The notes under the pieces were generated by a model. It saw nothing but the letters and a program-made list of their open reading frames with translations, was not told where the DNA came from and made no database searches. The translations under genes were made by a program, and so were the position numbers. Shown here piece after piece: positions 26,748 to 35,004 of a DNA stretch of 53,000 nucleotides (the stretch's first letter is position 1; each line of letters opens with the position of its first letter). Source of the stretch: Bacteroidales bacterium UBA5515 (GTDB taxonomy: Bacteria; Bacteroidota; Bacteroidia; Bacteroidales; P3); NCBI GenBank assembly GCA_002423895.1, contig DIOL01000009.1:1-53000 (forward strand). The letters run 5' to 3'.

Positions 26748-27377
26748 TTGACACAGGAAGAAAGAATTGAAAAAGGGGAATTGCTTCCAGTTATGGAAGA
26801 ATTCTACTCTTTGCAAGGAGAAGGTTATAATACAGGAAGAGCAGCTTACTTTATCCGTATTGGAGGATGTGATGTTGGATGCCATTTTTGTGATGTAAAG
26901 GAAGCTTGGGATGCCTCTATTTTAGCACCAACAAATATTGATGATATTGTAGAAAGAGCCTTAACATATCCTGCAAAATCAGTAATCATTACAGGAGGAG
27001 AGCCTCTATTGTATAATCTAAATCTACTTTGCACAAAATTTAAAGAAAAGGGAATTGAAACAATTCTTGAAACCTCAGGCTCTTCCAAAATGAGTGGACA
27101 ATGGGATTGGGTTTGTATTTCTGCAAAAAGAAACCTTCCCCCACTTGAGGAGAATATGAAATATGCAAATGAATTAAAGATGATTATTTGTGAGGAAAAA
27201 GATTTTGCTTTTGCAGAAGAATATGCCTCTAAAGTAAATATAAATAATTGTTTGCTATACTTACAACCTGAATGGAGCGTTAGAAATAAAATGATGCACA
27301 GAATTGTTGAATATATTAAATTAAATCCTAAATGGAGAATTTCCCTTCAAAGCCACAAATACATGCAAATACCTTAA
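26748..27377 (+). CDS. queE: 7-carboxy-7-deazaguanine synthase QueE
   Basis: The 209-residue radical-SAM protein has the [4Fe-4S] motif C41-x3-C45-x2-C48 (CDVGCHFC) and the QueE-specific start MEEFYSLQGEGYNTGRAAYF, then VIITGGEPLL and LYLQPEWS. It rearranges 6-carboxytetrahydropterin to 7-carboxy-7-deazaguanine on the way to queuosine. The start is TTG (26748). The next ATG (26793) would remove the conserved GELLPV lead-in, so TTG is favoured. No other queuosine gene is in the window. Its last 46 bases overlap the start of the PorE-like gene. Confidence 0.93.
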   Translation: MTQEERIEKGELLPVMEEFYSLQGEGYNTGRAAYFIRIGGCDVGCHFCDVKEAWDASILAPTNIDDIVERALTYPAKSVIITGGEPLLYNLNLLCTKFKEKGIETILETSGSSKMSGQWDWVCISAKRNLPPLEENMKYANELKMIICEEKDFAFAEEYASKVNINNCLLYLQPEWSVRNKMMHRIVEYIKLNPKWRISLQSHKYMQIP

Positions 27378-29326
27378 TCTCTTTTTCTAAAAGTTTAAGT
27401 TTATTTCTTGTACTTCTTTTCTCTCTTTCCTTTGTTCAGTCTCTTAATGCCCAAACTAATCCAAAAGCAGAAAAGGAATTCAGGAAGGCTTTAGATTATT
27501 TGAATAATGGTAAGGATGATAAGGCAATAGAGTATTTAAATAAAGCTCTTTCAATTGATGATAAATATCCTGATGCTTTGCTTTGCATGGCAGAGATTTA
27601 TTTTAATCAGAGCTATGAACTCGATTCCACAAAACTTTTAGCCTTTCCGTACTATAAAAAATTAGTTGAGGTAAGTCCCGATTACGATATTACTGCTCAC
27701 ACTCGTTTGGGAGAGTTTTATCTTTATGAATACAATACTGAAAAAGCAAAATATCATTTCAATTATGCTCTTTCAAAGTTTAAATCTCCAAAAGACAATA
27801 AGAAAATATTTATTGCTAATAAGAAATTGGAACAGATAATCTTTATGGAATATGCTCTGAAGAATCCTGTTGAATTTAGACCAGAGAATATGGGTGGCAA
27901 TATTAATAATGAATTTGATCAATATCTTCCAACTCTTACAGCAGATGAGCAAACTTTTATATTCACAAGCCTTATTCCTGACACTGTTGACTTTGGCCTG
28001 AGAATTCAAATGGTTGAAGATTTCTTTGAAACCAATAAGGTGGAGGGAGAATGGGAAAAAGCAAAGAAAATGCCTTCTCCTTTTAATTCCTTAGAGAATG
28101 AAGGAGCTTTAAGCATTTCTCCTGATGGAAGAACAGCATATTTTACTCGTTGCAATGCCAAAGATGGCTTTGGAAGTTGTGATATATACTATTCTGAAAA
28201 GATTGGCAAACGTTGGACTGAGCCTAAGAATATGGGACAAACTGTAAACTCTTCAGGATGGGATTCTCAACCTACCATAGCTTCAGATGGAAGAACTCTT
28301 TTCTTTGTTTCCAACCGCTTTGGAGGAAAAGGACAAAATGATATTTGGTACACTTACAAGCAAGACAATGGAAGGTGGAAAAAACCAATTAACTTAGATT
28401 CCACAATCAACACTATAGGAAATGAAATGTATCCTTTCATTCACCCAAGCAACACAACACTTTATTTCTCTTCCGATTTTCATAATGGAATGGGAGGAAT
28501 GGATATTTTCTATTCAAATATTGTTAATGGACGTTTTACACCTCCTCAAAATATAGGCTATCCTGTAAATACTTCTTCAGATGAAACAAGTTTTATTGTT
28601 TCTCCAAGCGGAAAGAAAGCAATATTTTCAGCTGAATTAGAAGGAGGCTTAGGAGGAAAAGACCTTTATGAGTTTGACCTTTATGAAGCAGCACAACCAA
28701 CACCAGTTGTTTATATGAAAGGAAAAGCCTTTGATAAGCAAACTCAAAGACCTTTGGAAGTACGTTTTGAAGTAAAGAACTTAAATACCAATCAACTTAC
28801 AGCTTCATCTTTCTCCGACCCTCAAACAGGAGAGTATCTGGTTGTACTTCCTCTTGGAGTTGATTATGCTCTTAACGCATGGGCTGATGGTTATCTTTTC
28901 TATTCAGAGAACTTTCAACTAACTGATGACAGTAAAACAAACTCCTATCAAAAAGATATTTTTCTAACTCCAATACTTGAAGGAGAAAGCGTTGTACTTA
29001 ATAATATATTCTTTAAAACAAATTCTGCTGAATTGGAATCAAGTTCAATTTCTGAATTAAATACATTGGTTGAACTCTTAACAAAGAATGCAAATATAAG
29101 TATTGAAATTTCTGGACACACCGATAATGTAGGTTCAGCGACATATAACCTTGAACTTTCAACCAAAAGAGCTCAAAGCGTTAAATCCTATTTGGAATCC
29201 AAGCAAATTGCAAGTTATCGTCTTACAGCAGTAGGTTATGGACAAACAAAACCAATTGCCGACAACAATACCGAAGAAGGCAAAGCCACAAACCGCAGAA
29301 CAGAATTTAAAATCATAAAAAAATAA
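27332..29326 (+). CDS. PorE-like OmpA-family protein (TPR, PD40 propeller, CRD, OmpA)
   Basis: The 664-residue protein has a long n-region, then a hydrophobic signal (LSLFLVLLFSLSFVQSLNAQ, cleavage near residue 41). It is followed by TPR repeats (about 43-150), a PD40/WD40-like beta-propeller (about 190-450, blades such as SISPDGRTAYFTR and TIASDGRTLFFVSN), a carboxypeptidase-regulatory-like domain (about 465-555), and a C-terminal OmpA peptidoglycan-binding domain with SGHTDNVGS and NRRTEFKI. This order is that of PorE, a Type IX secretion component linking the outer-membrane complex to peptidoglycan. PorE is usually a lipoprotein; no lipobox Cys is visible here, so a paralogue is possible. 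It overlaps queE by 46 bp. Confidence 0.78.
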   Translation: MENFPSKPQIHANTLISFSKSLSLFLVLLFSLSFVQSLNAQTNPKAEKEFRKALDYLNNGKDDKAIEYLNKALSIDDKYPDALLCMAEIYFNQSYELDSTKLLAFPYYKKLVEVSPDYDITAHTRLGEFYLYEYNTEKAKYHFNYALSKFKSPKDNKKIFIANKKLEQIIFMEYALKNPVEFRPENMGGNINNEFDQYLPTLTADEQTFIFTSLIPDTVDFGLRIQMVEDFFETNKVEGEWEKAKKMPSPFNSLENEGALSISPDGRTAYFTRCNAKDGFGSCDIYYSEKIGKRWTEPKNMGQTVNSSGWDSQPTIASDGRTLFFVSNRFGGKGQNDIWYTYKQDNGRWKKPINLDSTINTIGNEMYPFIHPSNTTLYFSSDFHNGMGGMDIFYSNIVNGRFTPPQNIGYPVNTSSDETSFIVSPSGKKAIFSAELEGGLGGKDLYEFDLYEAAQPTPVVYMKGKAFDKQTQRPLEVRFEVKNLNTNQLTASSFSDPQTGEYLVVLPLGVDYALNAWADGYLFYSENFQLTDDSKTNSYQKDIFLTPILEGESVVLNNIFFKTNSAELESSSISELNTLVELLTKNANISIEISGHTDNVGSATYNLELSTKRAQSVKSYLESKQIASYRLTAVGYGQTKPIADNNTEEGKATNRRTEFKIIKK

Positions 29327-29340
29327 CATATACACAGTAA

Positions 29341-30288
29341 ATGACAGAAAAGGTAATAGAATTAAACGATTTATCTCTTGTAGATTTCTTTGGAGTAAAT
29401 GAGAAAAACCTCAATTTCCTTTCCATTCTGTATCCCAATGTTCAACTGATTCAAAGAGGAGACAAGTTGAAGATAATGGGTAAGGAAAAGCATATTGAGG
29501 AATTTGACAAAGCCTTTAAAGAACTTCTTAATATCTACCATTCAGAAGGGAAGATGAATGAGAAAATGATAATGAACGCTCTTAATCCTAATACCAAATC
29601 AACAAAAGAGGATACTGAAAGTAATGATATTCTGGTGCATGGACGTAATGGTTTAATCATAAAAGCACAAACTCCAAACCAAATGCAAATGGTTAAGTCC
29701 ATTAAGGATAATGATATGCTTTTTGCCTTAGGACCTGCAGGCTCTGGAAAAACATACACAGCCGTTGCACTTGCAGTTAGAGCTCTTAAAGCAAAACAAG
29801 TAAAAAGAATAATACTTACCCGTCCAGCAGTTGAAGCAGGGGAGAACTTGGGTTTTTTACCAGGTGACCTTAAAGACAAACTTGATCCATATTTACAACC
29901 ACTTTATGATGCACTAAGAGATATGCTTCTTCAGCAAAAGTTAGATCAATATCTTGAAGATAGAACAATTGAAATAGCACCATTGGCTTTTATGAGAGGA
30001 AGAACACTCGATAATGCTTTTGTAATACTTGATGAAGCTCAGAATGCAACCTATTCTCAACTGAAAATGTTCCTTACCCGTATGGGAAGGAATGCAAAAT
30101 TCATAATTACAGCCGACCCGACTCAAATTGACCTTCCTCGCAATCAGCCTTCAGGACTTAAGGAAGCAGAAAAGTTTCTAAAGAAAGTAGAGGGAATAGG
30201 TTTTGTTTATTTAAAAGCATACGATATAATTCGCCACCCTCTTGTTAGTAAAATTGTTGAAGCATATACAAAAGAAGAGAAGAAGTAA
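29341..30288 (+). CDS. phoH: PhoH-family ATPase
   Basis: The 315-residue protein has an N-terminal KH-like region (about 20-65), Walker A GPAGSGKT (131-138), ILTRPAVEAGENLGFLPGD, Walker B VILDEAQNAT (D231/E232), and the sensor stretch IITADPTQIDLP. PhoH proteins are cytoplasmic RNA-associated NTPases; their physiological role is still debated. It starts 14 bp after the PorE-like gene and ends inside a small hairpin shared with the convergent gene. Confidence 0.92.
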   Translation: MTEKVIELNDLSLVDFFGVNEKNLNFLSILYPNVQLIQRGDKLKIMGKEKHIEEFDKAFKELLNIYHSEGKMNEKMIMNALNPNTKSTKEDTESNDILVHGRNGLIIKAQTPNQMQMVKSIKDNDMLFALGPAGSGKTYTAVALAVRALKAKQVKRIILTRPAVEAGENLGFLPGDLKDKLDPYLQPLYDALRDMLLQQKLDQYLEDRTIEIAPLAFMRGRTLDNAFVILDEAQNATYSQLKMFLTRMGRNAKFIITADPTQIDLPRNQPSGLKEAEKFLKKVEGIGFVYLKAYDIIRHPLVSKIVEAYTKEEKK

Positions 30289-30304
30289 AGATTGATTAAT
30301 CTTT
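30287..30304. terminator. Small bidirectional hairpin over two convergent stop codons
   Basis: AAAGATT (30287-30293), a GATT loop and AATCTTT (30298-30304) form a 7-bp stem. It covers part of the phoH stop and the stop of the convergent gene, only 7 bp apart. It is A/T-rich and weak, so termination is a guess. Confidence 0.35.
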
Positions 30305-31159
30305 ATAATACTTTATTTTACGTTTTATTATATAAGAAATAGTCCCATCTTCATTATATTCAATTCTCTTAATCCAATTCCCTTTTGAATCGTATTTATA
30401 TTTGTAATAAGAAATATATATTGCGTTACTTCCAATATGTTTACGTTCTATCTCATCTCCTTCCTTATTATACTTGTAGGTTATTGTATATATTAACTTA
30501 TTATCTTTTTTGAATTTTTGTTCTTTTACTTTATTATTCTTTTCATCATACTCATAAACAAGACTTAAATCCATTTCACCTAACTCATTATATCTTCTTA
30601 CTTCTATTTCATTCCCTTTTGTGTCTCTAATATGTGTTCTTCTTACAGGTGTTGAATCATTATCAATTTCATAACCGATTTCTTCAATGAGGTTACCATT
30701 ATCATCATATTTATAATCATTCCAATACATTAATTTATTATTAGTAAAAAAAGTTTCTCTTATTTCATTTCCATTATTATCATAAATAAATGTGGATTCA
30801 AATAGTGTTGAGTCCCATTTGTTTTTACAAGGATAATCTAAGCTTAGCATTTCAATACAACTACCTTTTTCATTGTATTTATAATATCTTTTATATTCAC
30901 CATCACTGCTCGGAATTTCAGAATATATTATTTTTCCAGCTTTATTAAATTTAGAACATTCAACCCAATATATTTTTTTAACATGAAGTAATCCAAAGAA
31001 AGTTGTTTTTTCAGTCATGTATTCACTTCTTACACTCATAACCTTTCCTCTCAATCCTTCCAATTCAACATCAGACGTTTTTTTGCTTTGAGCATTGGCT
31101 GTTAGGCTAAAGCCAATAAATACAAACAAACTAATAATTAGTAATATTTTTCTTTGCAT
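30296..31159 (-). CDS. Secreted YD-like repeat protein
   Basis: The 287-residue protein has a signal peptide (MQRKILLIISLFVFIGFSL to NAQ). The mature part is built from about eight repeats of the type YkYddnGNeie, for example FIYDNNGNEIRETFF, YKYDDNGNLIEE, YEYDEKNNKVKEQKF and YKYNKEGDEIERKHI. These resemble the YD repeats of RHS proteins but stand alone, as in many small Bacteroidota proteins of unknown role. The location is periplasmic or surface. The ATG at 31159 was used; an in-frame TTG at 31210 lies within the promoter-like element. It is convergent with phoH. Confidence 0.75.
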   Translation of the reverse strand: MQRKILLIISLFVFIGFSLTANAQSKKTSDVELEGLRGKVMSVRSEYMTEKTTFFGLLHVKKIYWVECSKFNKAGKIIYSEIPSSDGEYKRYYKYNEKGSCIEMLSLDYPCKNKWDSTLFESTFIYDNNGNEIRETFFTNNKLMYWNDYKYDDNGNLIEEIGYEIDNDSTPVRRTHIRDTKGNEIEVRRYNELGEMDLSLVYEYDEKNNKVKEQKFKKDNKLIYTITYKYNKEGDEIERKHIGSNAIYISYYKYKYDSKGNWIKRIEYNEDGTISYIIKRKIKYYKD

Positions 31160-31207
31160 TATTTCTGAATTAAATTCTAATAAAATTTTTCCAATTGTTG
31201 AGTAAGG

Positions 31208-31215
31208 CAAAAGTA
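31208..31215 (-). promoter_or_regulatory. Putative -7 element of the YD-like repeat gene
   Basis: On the - strand this reads TACTTTTG, matching TAnnTTTG, 48 bp before the ATG at 31159. No good -33 element was found. It helps rule out the longer start at 31210. Confidence 0.45.
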
Positions 31216-31316
31216 ATATAAATATTAATATTTTAATATATTTCTAATCAATAAACTTTGATTAAAACTAATTAAATCAGCTTTCAATCTCACTAAACTT
31301 TGTTTAAATTTGGTAT

Positions 31317-31414
31317 AATGCCATTATAATGTAAGTTTAATGGCATTATATTGTTAGAATAATGGCATTATATGATTAGTTTAATGGCATTATATTGAGA
31401 ATATAATGGCATTA
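31317..31414. repeat. Tandem repeat array C, five units with 22-bp period
   Basis: AATGGCATTA starts at 31339, 31361, 31383 and 31405, and the variant AATGCCATTA at 31317, all exactly 22 bp apart. The core TAATGSCATTA is palindromic apart from its centre, so each unit could bind a dimer, and the first unit is the core in inverted orientation. Spacers of about 11 bp are A/T-rich and variable. The array lies in the 494-bp divergent gap between the YD-like gene (-) and the Fic gene (+). CTT occurs at 31428 and 31449, suggesting a short CTT-phased flank. Confidence 0.88.
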
Positions 31415-31585
31415 TTCTAGATTAAATCTTCGTTTTGGGAGATAAACTCTTCTTCTTTTTTCTCTTAAATAAAGAGTTTGTCTTTTTTGAGCTTATTTAA
31501 AACAGAAATAATTAAAAAAATAGCTTATTTTAATCAGAAAAGACCAATTTATACTAATCTGCGAATTATATTTATTTTCTATTCA

Positions 31586-31630
31586 CCGCATATTTTGCGG
31601 AGAATAATTTCTTTTTGCGGAGAATAATTT
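31586..31630. promoter_or_regulatory. Operator-like repeats upstream of the Fic gene
   Basis: TTTTGCGGAGAATAATTT is present twice, at 31593-31610 and 31613-31630, a 20-bp repeat. The first copy also forms an inverted repeat CCGCA/TGCGG (31586-31590 and 31596-31600). The pair ends two bases before the putative -7 element, so a bound regulator would block RNA polymerase. The Fic protein itself has a C-terminal winged-helix-like region and is a candidate autoregulator. Confidence 0.55.
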
Positions 31631-31631
31631 G

Positions 31632-31639
31632 TACTTTTG
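31632..31639 (+). promoter_or_regulatory. Putative -7 element of the Fic gene
   Basis: TACTTTTG fits TAnnTTTG and lies 14 bp before the ATG at 31654, implying a very short leader. The upstream TTTG at 31614-31617 leaves a short 14-bp spacer. Confidence 0.45.
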
Positions 31640-31653
31640 CCGAAAACTATTTT

Positions 31654-32757
31654 ATGAGAAGGATTTATATATATCAAAAAGAAGGTTGGCCTAAGTTCTA
31701 TTGGGATAAGGAAAAGATAGCACAAACTTTATTGAATGTTAGATATCTTCAAGGAGAATTGATAGGCAAGATGAGTGTGTTTGGTTTTGAATTGCAAAAC
31801 GATACTCATTTTTCAACCATTTCAAATAACGTATTAAAATCCTCAGAAATTGAGGGAGAATATTTAAATACAGATCAAGTACGATCTTCTGTTGCCAAGC
31901 GCTTAGGAATGGATATTTCGGGTTTGGTAAATTCTGAAAAGAAAGTTGAAGGTATTGTTGAGATGACTTTTGATGCTACTCACAATGCCGAAAAACCTTT
32001 AACAAAGGAACGTTTATTCTCTTGGCATAAACTTTTATTTCAAGATGAAAATTCAAATTATAATATAAGTATTGGATATTGGAGAGGAGAAAAAGGAGGA
32101 GAAATGCAAGTTGTGTCTGGAGCAATAGGAAAGGAAAGAGTACATTTTCAAGCACCCGACTACTCTGTTATAGATTCGGAAATGAATGTATTTTTGGAAT
32201 GGATAAATAATGAAAAGGATTTAGATAATATTCTTAAAGCAGCTATTGCTCATCTTTGGTTTGTTACAATTCATCCTTTCGATGACGGAAACGGAAGAAT
32301 TGCAAGAGCAATTGCAGATATGTTACTGGCTCGAGCGGATAATATTTCTCAACGTTTCTACAGTATGAGCTCACAAATTCTTATTGAAAGAAAGGACTAT
32401 TATAATATTTTGGAAAAGACTCAAAAGGGAGATTTAGATATAAGTGATTGGTTAGAATGGTTTTTGAATTGCCTTAAAAGAGCATTTGCTCAAACAGATA
32501 ATAATATCAATAAGTTAATTTTTAAGTCCAAGTTTTGGGGAAACCATAAAAACATAGTCTTTAACGAGCGTCAGACAAAGATAATCAATCTTCTTTTCAA
32601 CAATTTTGAAGGAAAGCTAACCACATCAAAATGGGCGAAGATAAATAAATGCTCCCAAGATACTGCTCTAAGAGATATAAATGATTTGATTGATAAGGAA
32701 GTTCTTAAGAAAGATGAACAAGGAGGAAGAAGTACAAGTTATGACTTATGTATATAA
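31654..32757 (+). CDS. Fic-domain AMPylator with N-terminal inhibitory motif and C-terminal HTH
   Basis: The 367-residue protein begins with a DUF4172-like N-terminal domain (YIYQKEGWPKFYWDKEKI). The inhibitory helix motif S63-x3-E67-G (SSEIEG) marks class II Fic proteins held off by their own glutamate. The catalytic HPFDDGNGR (207-215) is complete, so AMP transfer from ATP to a protein hydroxyl is expected. Residues about 300-367 form a winged-helix-like DNA-binding region (LTTSKWAKINKCSQDTALRDINDLIDKEVL). The target is unknown. It is a lone gene flanked by operator-like repeats upstream and a terminator downstream. The ATG at 31654 fits the N-terminal motif; an in-frame start at 31615 lies inside the repeats. 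Confidence 0.9.
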   Translation: MRRIYIYQKEGWPKFYWDKEKIAQTLLNVRYLQGELIGKMSVFGFELQNDTHFSTISNNVLKSSEIEGEYLNTDQVRSSVAKRLGMDISGLVNSEKKVEGIVEMTFDATHNAEKPLTKERLFSWHKLLFQDENSNYNISIGYWRGEKGGEMQVVSGAIGKERVHFQAPDYSVIDSEMNVFLEWINNEKDLDNILKAAIAHLWFVTIHPFDDGNGRIARAIADMLLARADNISQRFYSMSSQILIERKDYYNILEKTQKGDLDISDWLEWFLNCLKRAFAQTDNNINKLIFKSKFWGNHKNIVFNERQTKIINLLFNNFEGKLTTSKWAKINKCSQDTALRDINDLIDKEVLKKDEQGGRSTSYDLCI

Positions 32758-32759
32758 AC

Positions 32760-32794
32760 AAAACGAAGAAGCACATTATTGCTTCTTCGTTTTT
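32760..32794. terminator. Terminator between the Fic and acyl-CoA synthetase genes
   Basis: AAAACGAAGAAGCA (32760-32773) pairs with TGCTTCTTCGTTTT (32780-32793) around the loop CATTAT, with T's at 32790-32794. It begins two bases after the Fic stop. The A-rich 5' arm makes it potentially bidirectional for the convergent gene. Confidence 0.85.
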
Positions 32795-32837
32795 GTTTTG
32801 TTTGAACTTAGATTATGGTATTATTTAATCTGAAGAC

Positions 32838-34442
32838 TTATTTATAAAGGTATCTTTTAATTTTTAGGGTTGCGGTTTTTTCAAACTCTGTTGTGGTTTC
32901 AATAATTAGGGATAGCTTTGAAAAACGATTTAGTCTTTCATTTGCTGCTTTAAGAAGGTCTTTCTTGATATATTCCAATGCTTTTGCTGCATCTTCCTTA
33001 TATATGGCAAGTCTTTTTTCCAATTCTTCTGGATTAAATTGAACCATTGCAACAAGCTTTCCTTTTCTTTCAACAACAACACTTTCCAAAACTAATTTAT
33101 GTTGATTTAAAACCATTTCAATTTCTTCTGGATATATGTTTTCTCCTGTTGCTCCAACAATAACGTTTTTAATTCTTCCCTTAATTTCGTAGCGTCCTTT
33201 CTTTTCACTTACCAAGTCTCCAGTTTTAAACCAACCATCTTCTGTTAAAACAGTTTGTGTTAGTTCTGGGTTTTTGTAATATCCTTTCATAACGTTAGGT
33301 GCTTTAACCCAAAGTTCTCCTTCGTTGGTTTCAGGGTTTACATCAACTATTTTAACTTGAACATCTTTAACGGGATAGCCAGTAGTTTGCCAAGAAACTT
33401 GATTAGGGTTTGCTCCAATAATTAATGGTGCTGTTTCGGTTAGTCCATAGCCAATTGCATAAGGGAAATGTTTACCTAAACGTAAAAAGAGTTCTGTTTC
33501 ACCATCAAGCTTTGCTCCTCCAATTCCAAAGAAAGTTAGTCTTCCTCCAAAAACCTTATAGAGTTTCTTTGCTGCCTTGCGATACATTATTCTTTTGAAA
33601 AGATGGCTTGTTAGAAGTATTCTTCTAAGAACTGTTTTCTCCAATTCGGGTTTTATAACGTTTCTATATGCTTTTTCAATAAACAATGGAACGGTTAGAA
33701 TGGTTGTAGGTTTAACAATTTTAACGCTTTCCATAAAGGTTGAGGAAACTGGTAGTTTGTAGTGGAAGTACATTGAAGCTCCTTTCATAACAGCAGTTAA
33801 AAGTCCAAGAGAGTTTTCGAATGTGTGAGAAAGAGGAAGTACGGATAAGTAAACGTCGTTTTCATTTATTGGCCAAATATGATGTATTTGAACTAATTGA
33901 GCGGCTAAGTTGGCATGAGTAAGCATAACTCCCTTGCTAAAACCAGAGGTTCCAGAGGTGTAAATGATTTCTGCCAAGTCTTCAGGTTGAGGTATTGATT
34001 TCTTACCAATTGATTTTGTTTCTTTTTGGTAAATAATCTCAAAATTATCAAGATTTATTATGGTCTCAATATGTTGATATGCTTCTTTTTCAATTTTTTC
34101 GTTCAACCTTTCTGAAACAAAAATAAGTTTAGCATCAGAATGGTTTATGCAGTTAGTAATTTCTCCCATAGTAAAATCGGGAAGTAAAGGAACAGCAACA
34201 GCTCCCATATCAACAATTGCAAAATAAGCAATTGCCCATGAAGGAGTGCTTTGGCTAAGAATAACTACCTTGTCTTGATAACCAATACCTCTTTGAACTA
34301 ATATTTCTTGAACTTGGAGAACTTTCTGAGAGAATTCTGAAAATGTGATTGGCTTTTCACCTACAAAAGCCATTAAAGGATTGTTTGCAAAGGTCTTTAC
34401 ACTATATTCTAAAACCTCATGCAGCGTTTTTGAATTTAACAT
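32838..34442 (-). CDS. Long-chain acyl-CoA synthetase (AMP-forming)
   Basis: The 534-residue ANL-superfamily enzyme has the ATP P-loop YTSGTSGFSKG (161-171), the A5-type motif GYGLTETAP (331-339), the ribose-binding Asp D409 in KTGDL and the hinge region KGRIKNVIVGATGENIYPEE. It activates fatty acids to acyl-CoA through an acyl-AMP. It is a little shorter than the classical Bacteroidota long-chain enzymes (about 600 residues), so medium-chain or other carboxylates are possible. The ATG at 34442 was chosen over a TTG one codon upstream. An inverted repeat at 34515-34535 lies in its upstream region. Confidence 0.88.
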   Translation of the reverse strand: MLNSKTLHEVLEYSVKTFANNPLMAFVGEKPITFSEFSQKVLQVQEILVQRGIGYQDKVVILSQSTPSWAIAYFAIVDMGAVAVPLLPDFTMGEITNCINHSDAKLIFVSERLNEKIEKEAYQHIETIINLDNFEIIYQKETKSIGKKSIPQPEDLAEIIYTSGTSGFSKGVMLTHANLAAQLVQIHHIWPINENDVYLSVLPLSHTFENSLGLLTAVMKGASMYFHYKLPVSSTFMESVKIVKPTTILTVPLFIEKAYRNVIKPELEKTVLRRILLTSHLFKRIMYRKAAKKLYKVFGGRLTFFGIGGAKLDGETELFLRLGKHFPYAIGYGLTETAPLIIGANPNQVSWQTTGYPVKDVQVKIVDVNPETNEGELWVKAPNVMKGYYKNPELTQTVLTEDGWFKTGDLVSEKKGRYEIKGRIKNVIVGATGENIYPEEIEMVLNQHKLVLESVVVERKGKLVAMVQFNPEELEKRLAIYKEDAAKALEYIKKDLLKAANERLNRFSKLSLIIETTTEFEKTATLKIKRYLYK

Positions 34443-34514
34443 CAAACTAATTTTGGTTCATACTAAATTTAGTAGTGCTTGACTAACTAAATATTTTGCA
34501 AATAAACGAATAAT

Positions 34515-34535
34515 TTATGATATGGTGTATCATAA
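34515..34535. promoter_or_regulatory. Inverted repeat upstream of the acyl-CoA synthetase gene
   Basis: TTATGATA and TATCATAA are 8-bp arms around TGGTG, in the gap between crcB and the synthetase gene. It could be an operator near a weak -7-like CAAATAAA (34499-34506, - strand TTTATTTG). Alternatively it could be a feeble terminator of ftcD-crcB. No T run follows. Confidence 0.4.
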
Positions 34536-34622
34536 TAACAATTTTTAGGCTTTAAGGAAAAGTTTTGATTTCTTAATTTGGAATGATAATGAAAGTTTTA
34601 CCTCTTTAACTGCTTAGGTTTT

Positions 34623-35003
34623 TTAACTTTTAGCAAGAAGATAATACCCAAACATTGTTAGAGCTAATCCAATTAGGATGCTTGCTAAAATATAACCTAT
34701 TGCTTGAAGGTTTTGTGAGTTTTGGAAAAGACGTAAGGTGTCAAGAGAGAAGGTCGAAAAGGTGGTGAAGCCTCCACAGAGTCCTACAATAAAGAAAGAA
34801 CGGATGGAGTAGTGTGAGGCAAATTCATATTTTTGAGAAATTCCCAAAATTAGTCCTATCAGGAAACATCCCAATAGATTTATAAATAAAGTAGCCCAGG
34901 GAAAAGAAGTGCTTGTTTTATTTGATAATAATTCTCCTATTCCAAACCTTGAAACAGAACCAACTGCTCCTCCTAAGGCTACTAATAAAAATTCTCTGTA
35001 CAA
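34623..35003 (-). CDS. crcB: Fluoride channel CrcB/Fluc
   Basis: The 126-residue protein has four membrane helices. It carries the family motifs GGAVGSVSRFG near residue 11, NLLGCFLIG (conserved pore Asn) and GLCGGFTTFSTFS with the fluoride-coordinating Phe/Thr/Ser residues. Fluc channels work as antiparallel dimers that expel fluoride. The gene starts one base after the ftcD stop, so it is transcribed with a histidine-degradation gene and has no room for its own fluoride riboswitch. A single gene is consistent with a homodimer. Confidence 0.95.
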   Translation of the reverse strand: MYREFLLVALGGAVGSVSRFGIGELLSNKTSTSFPWATLFINLLGCFLIGLILGISQKYEFASHYSIRSFFIVGLCGGFTTFSTFSLDTLRLFQNSQNLQAIGYILASILIGLALTMFGYYLLAKS

Positions 35004-35004
35004 C

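Noticed and set aside
30296..31159. RHS/contact-dependent toxin
   Set aside because: It has only short YD-like repeats and a signal peptide; there is no RHS core, no toxin tip and no immunity gene.
31654..32757. Fic/Phd toxin-antitoxin pair
   Set aside because: The inhibitory SxxxEG motif is inside the same protein (class II Fic), and no small antitoxin gene is adjacent.
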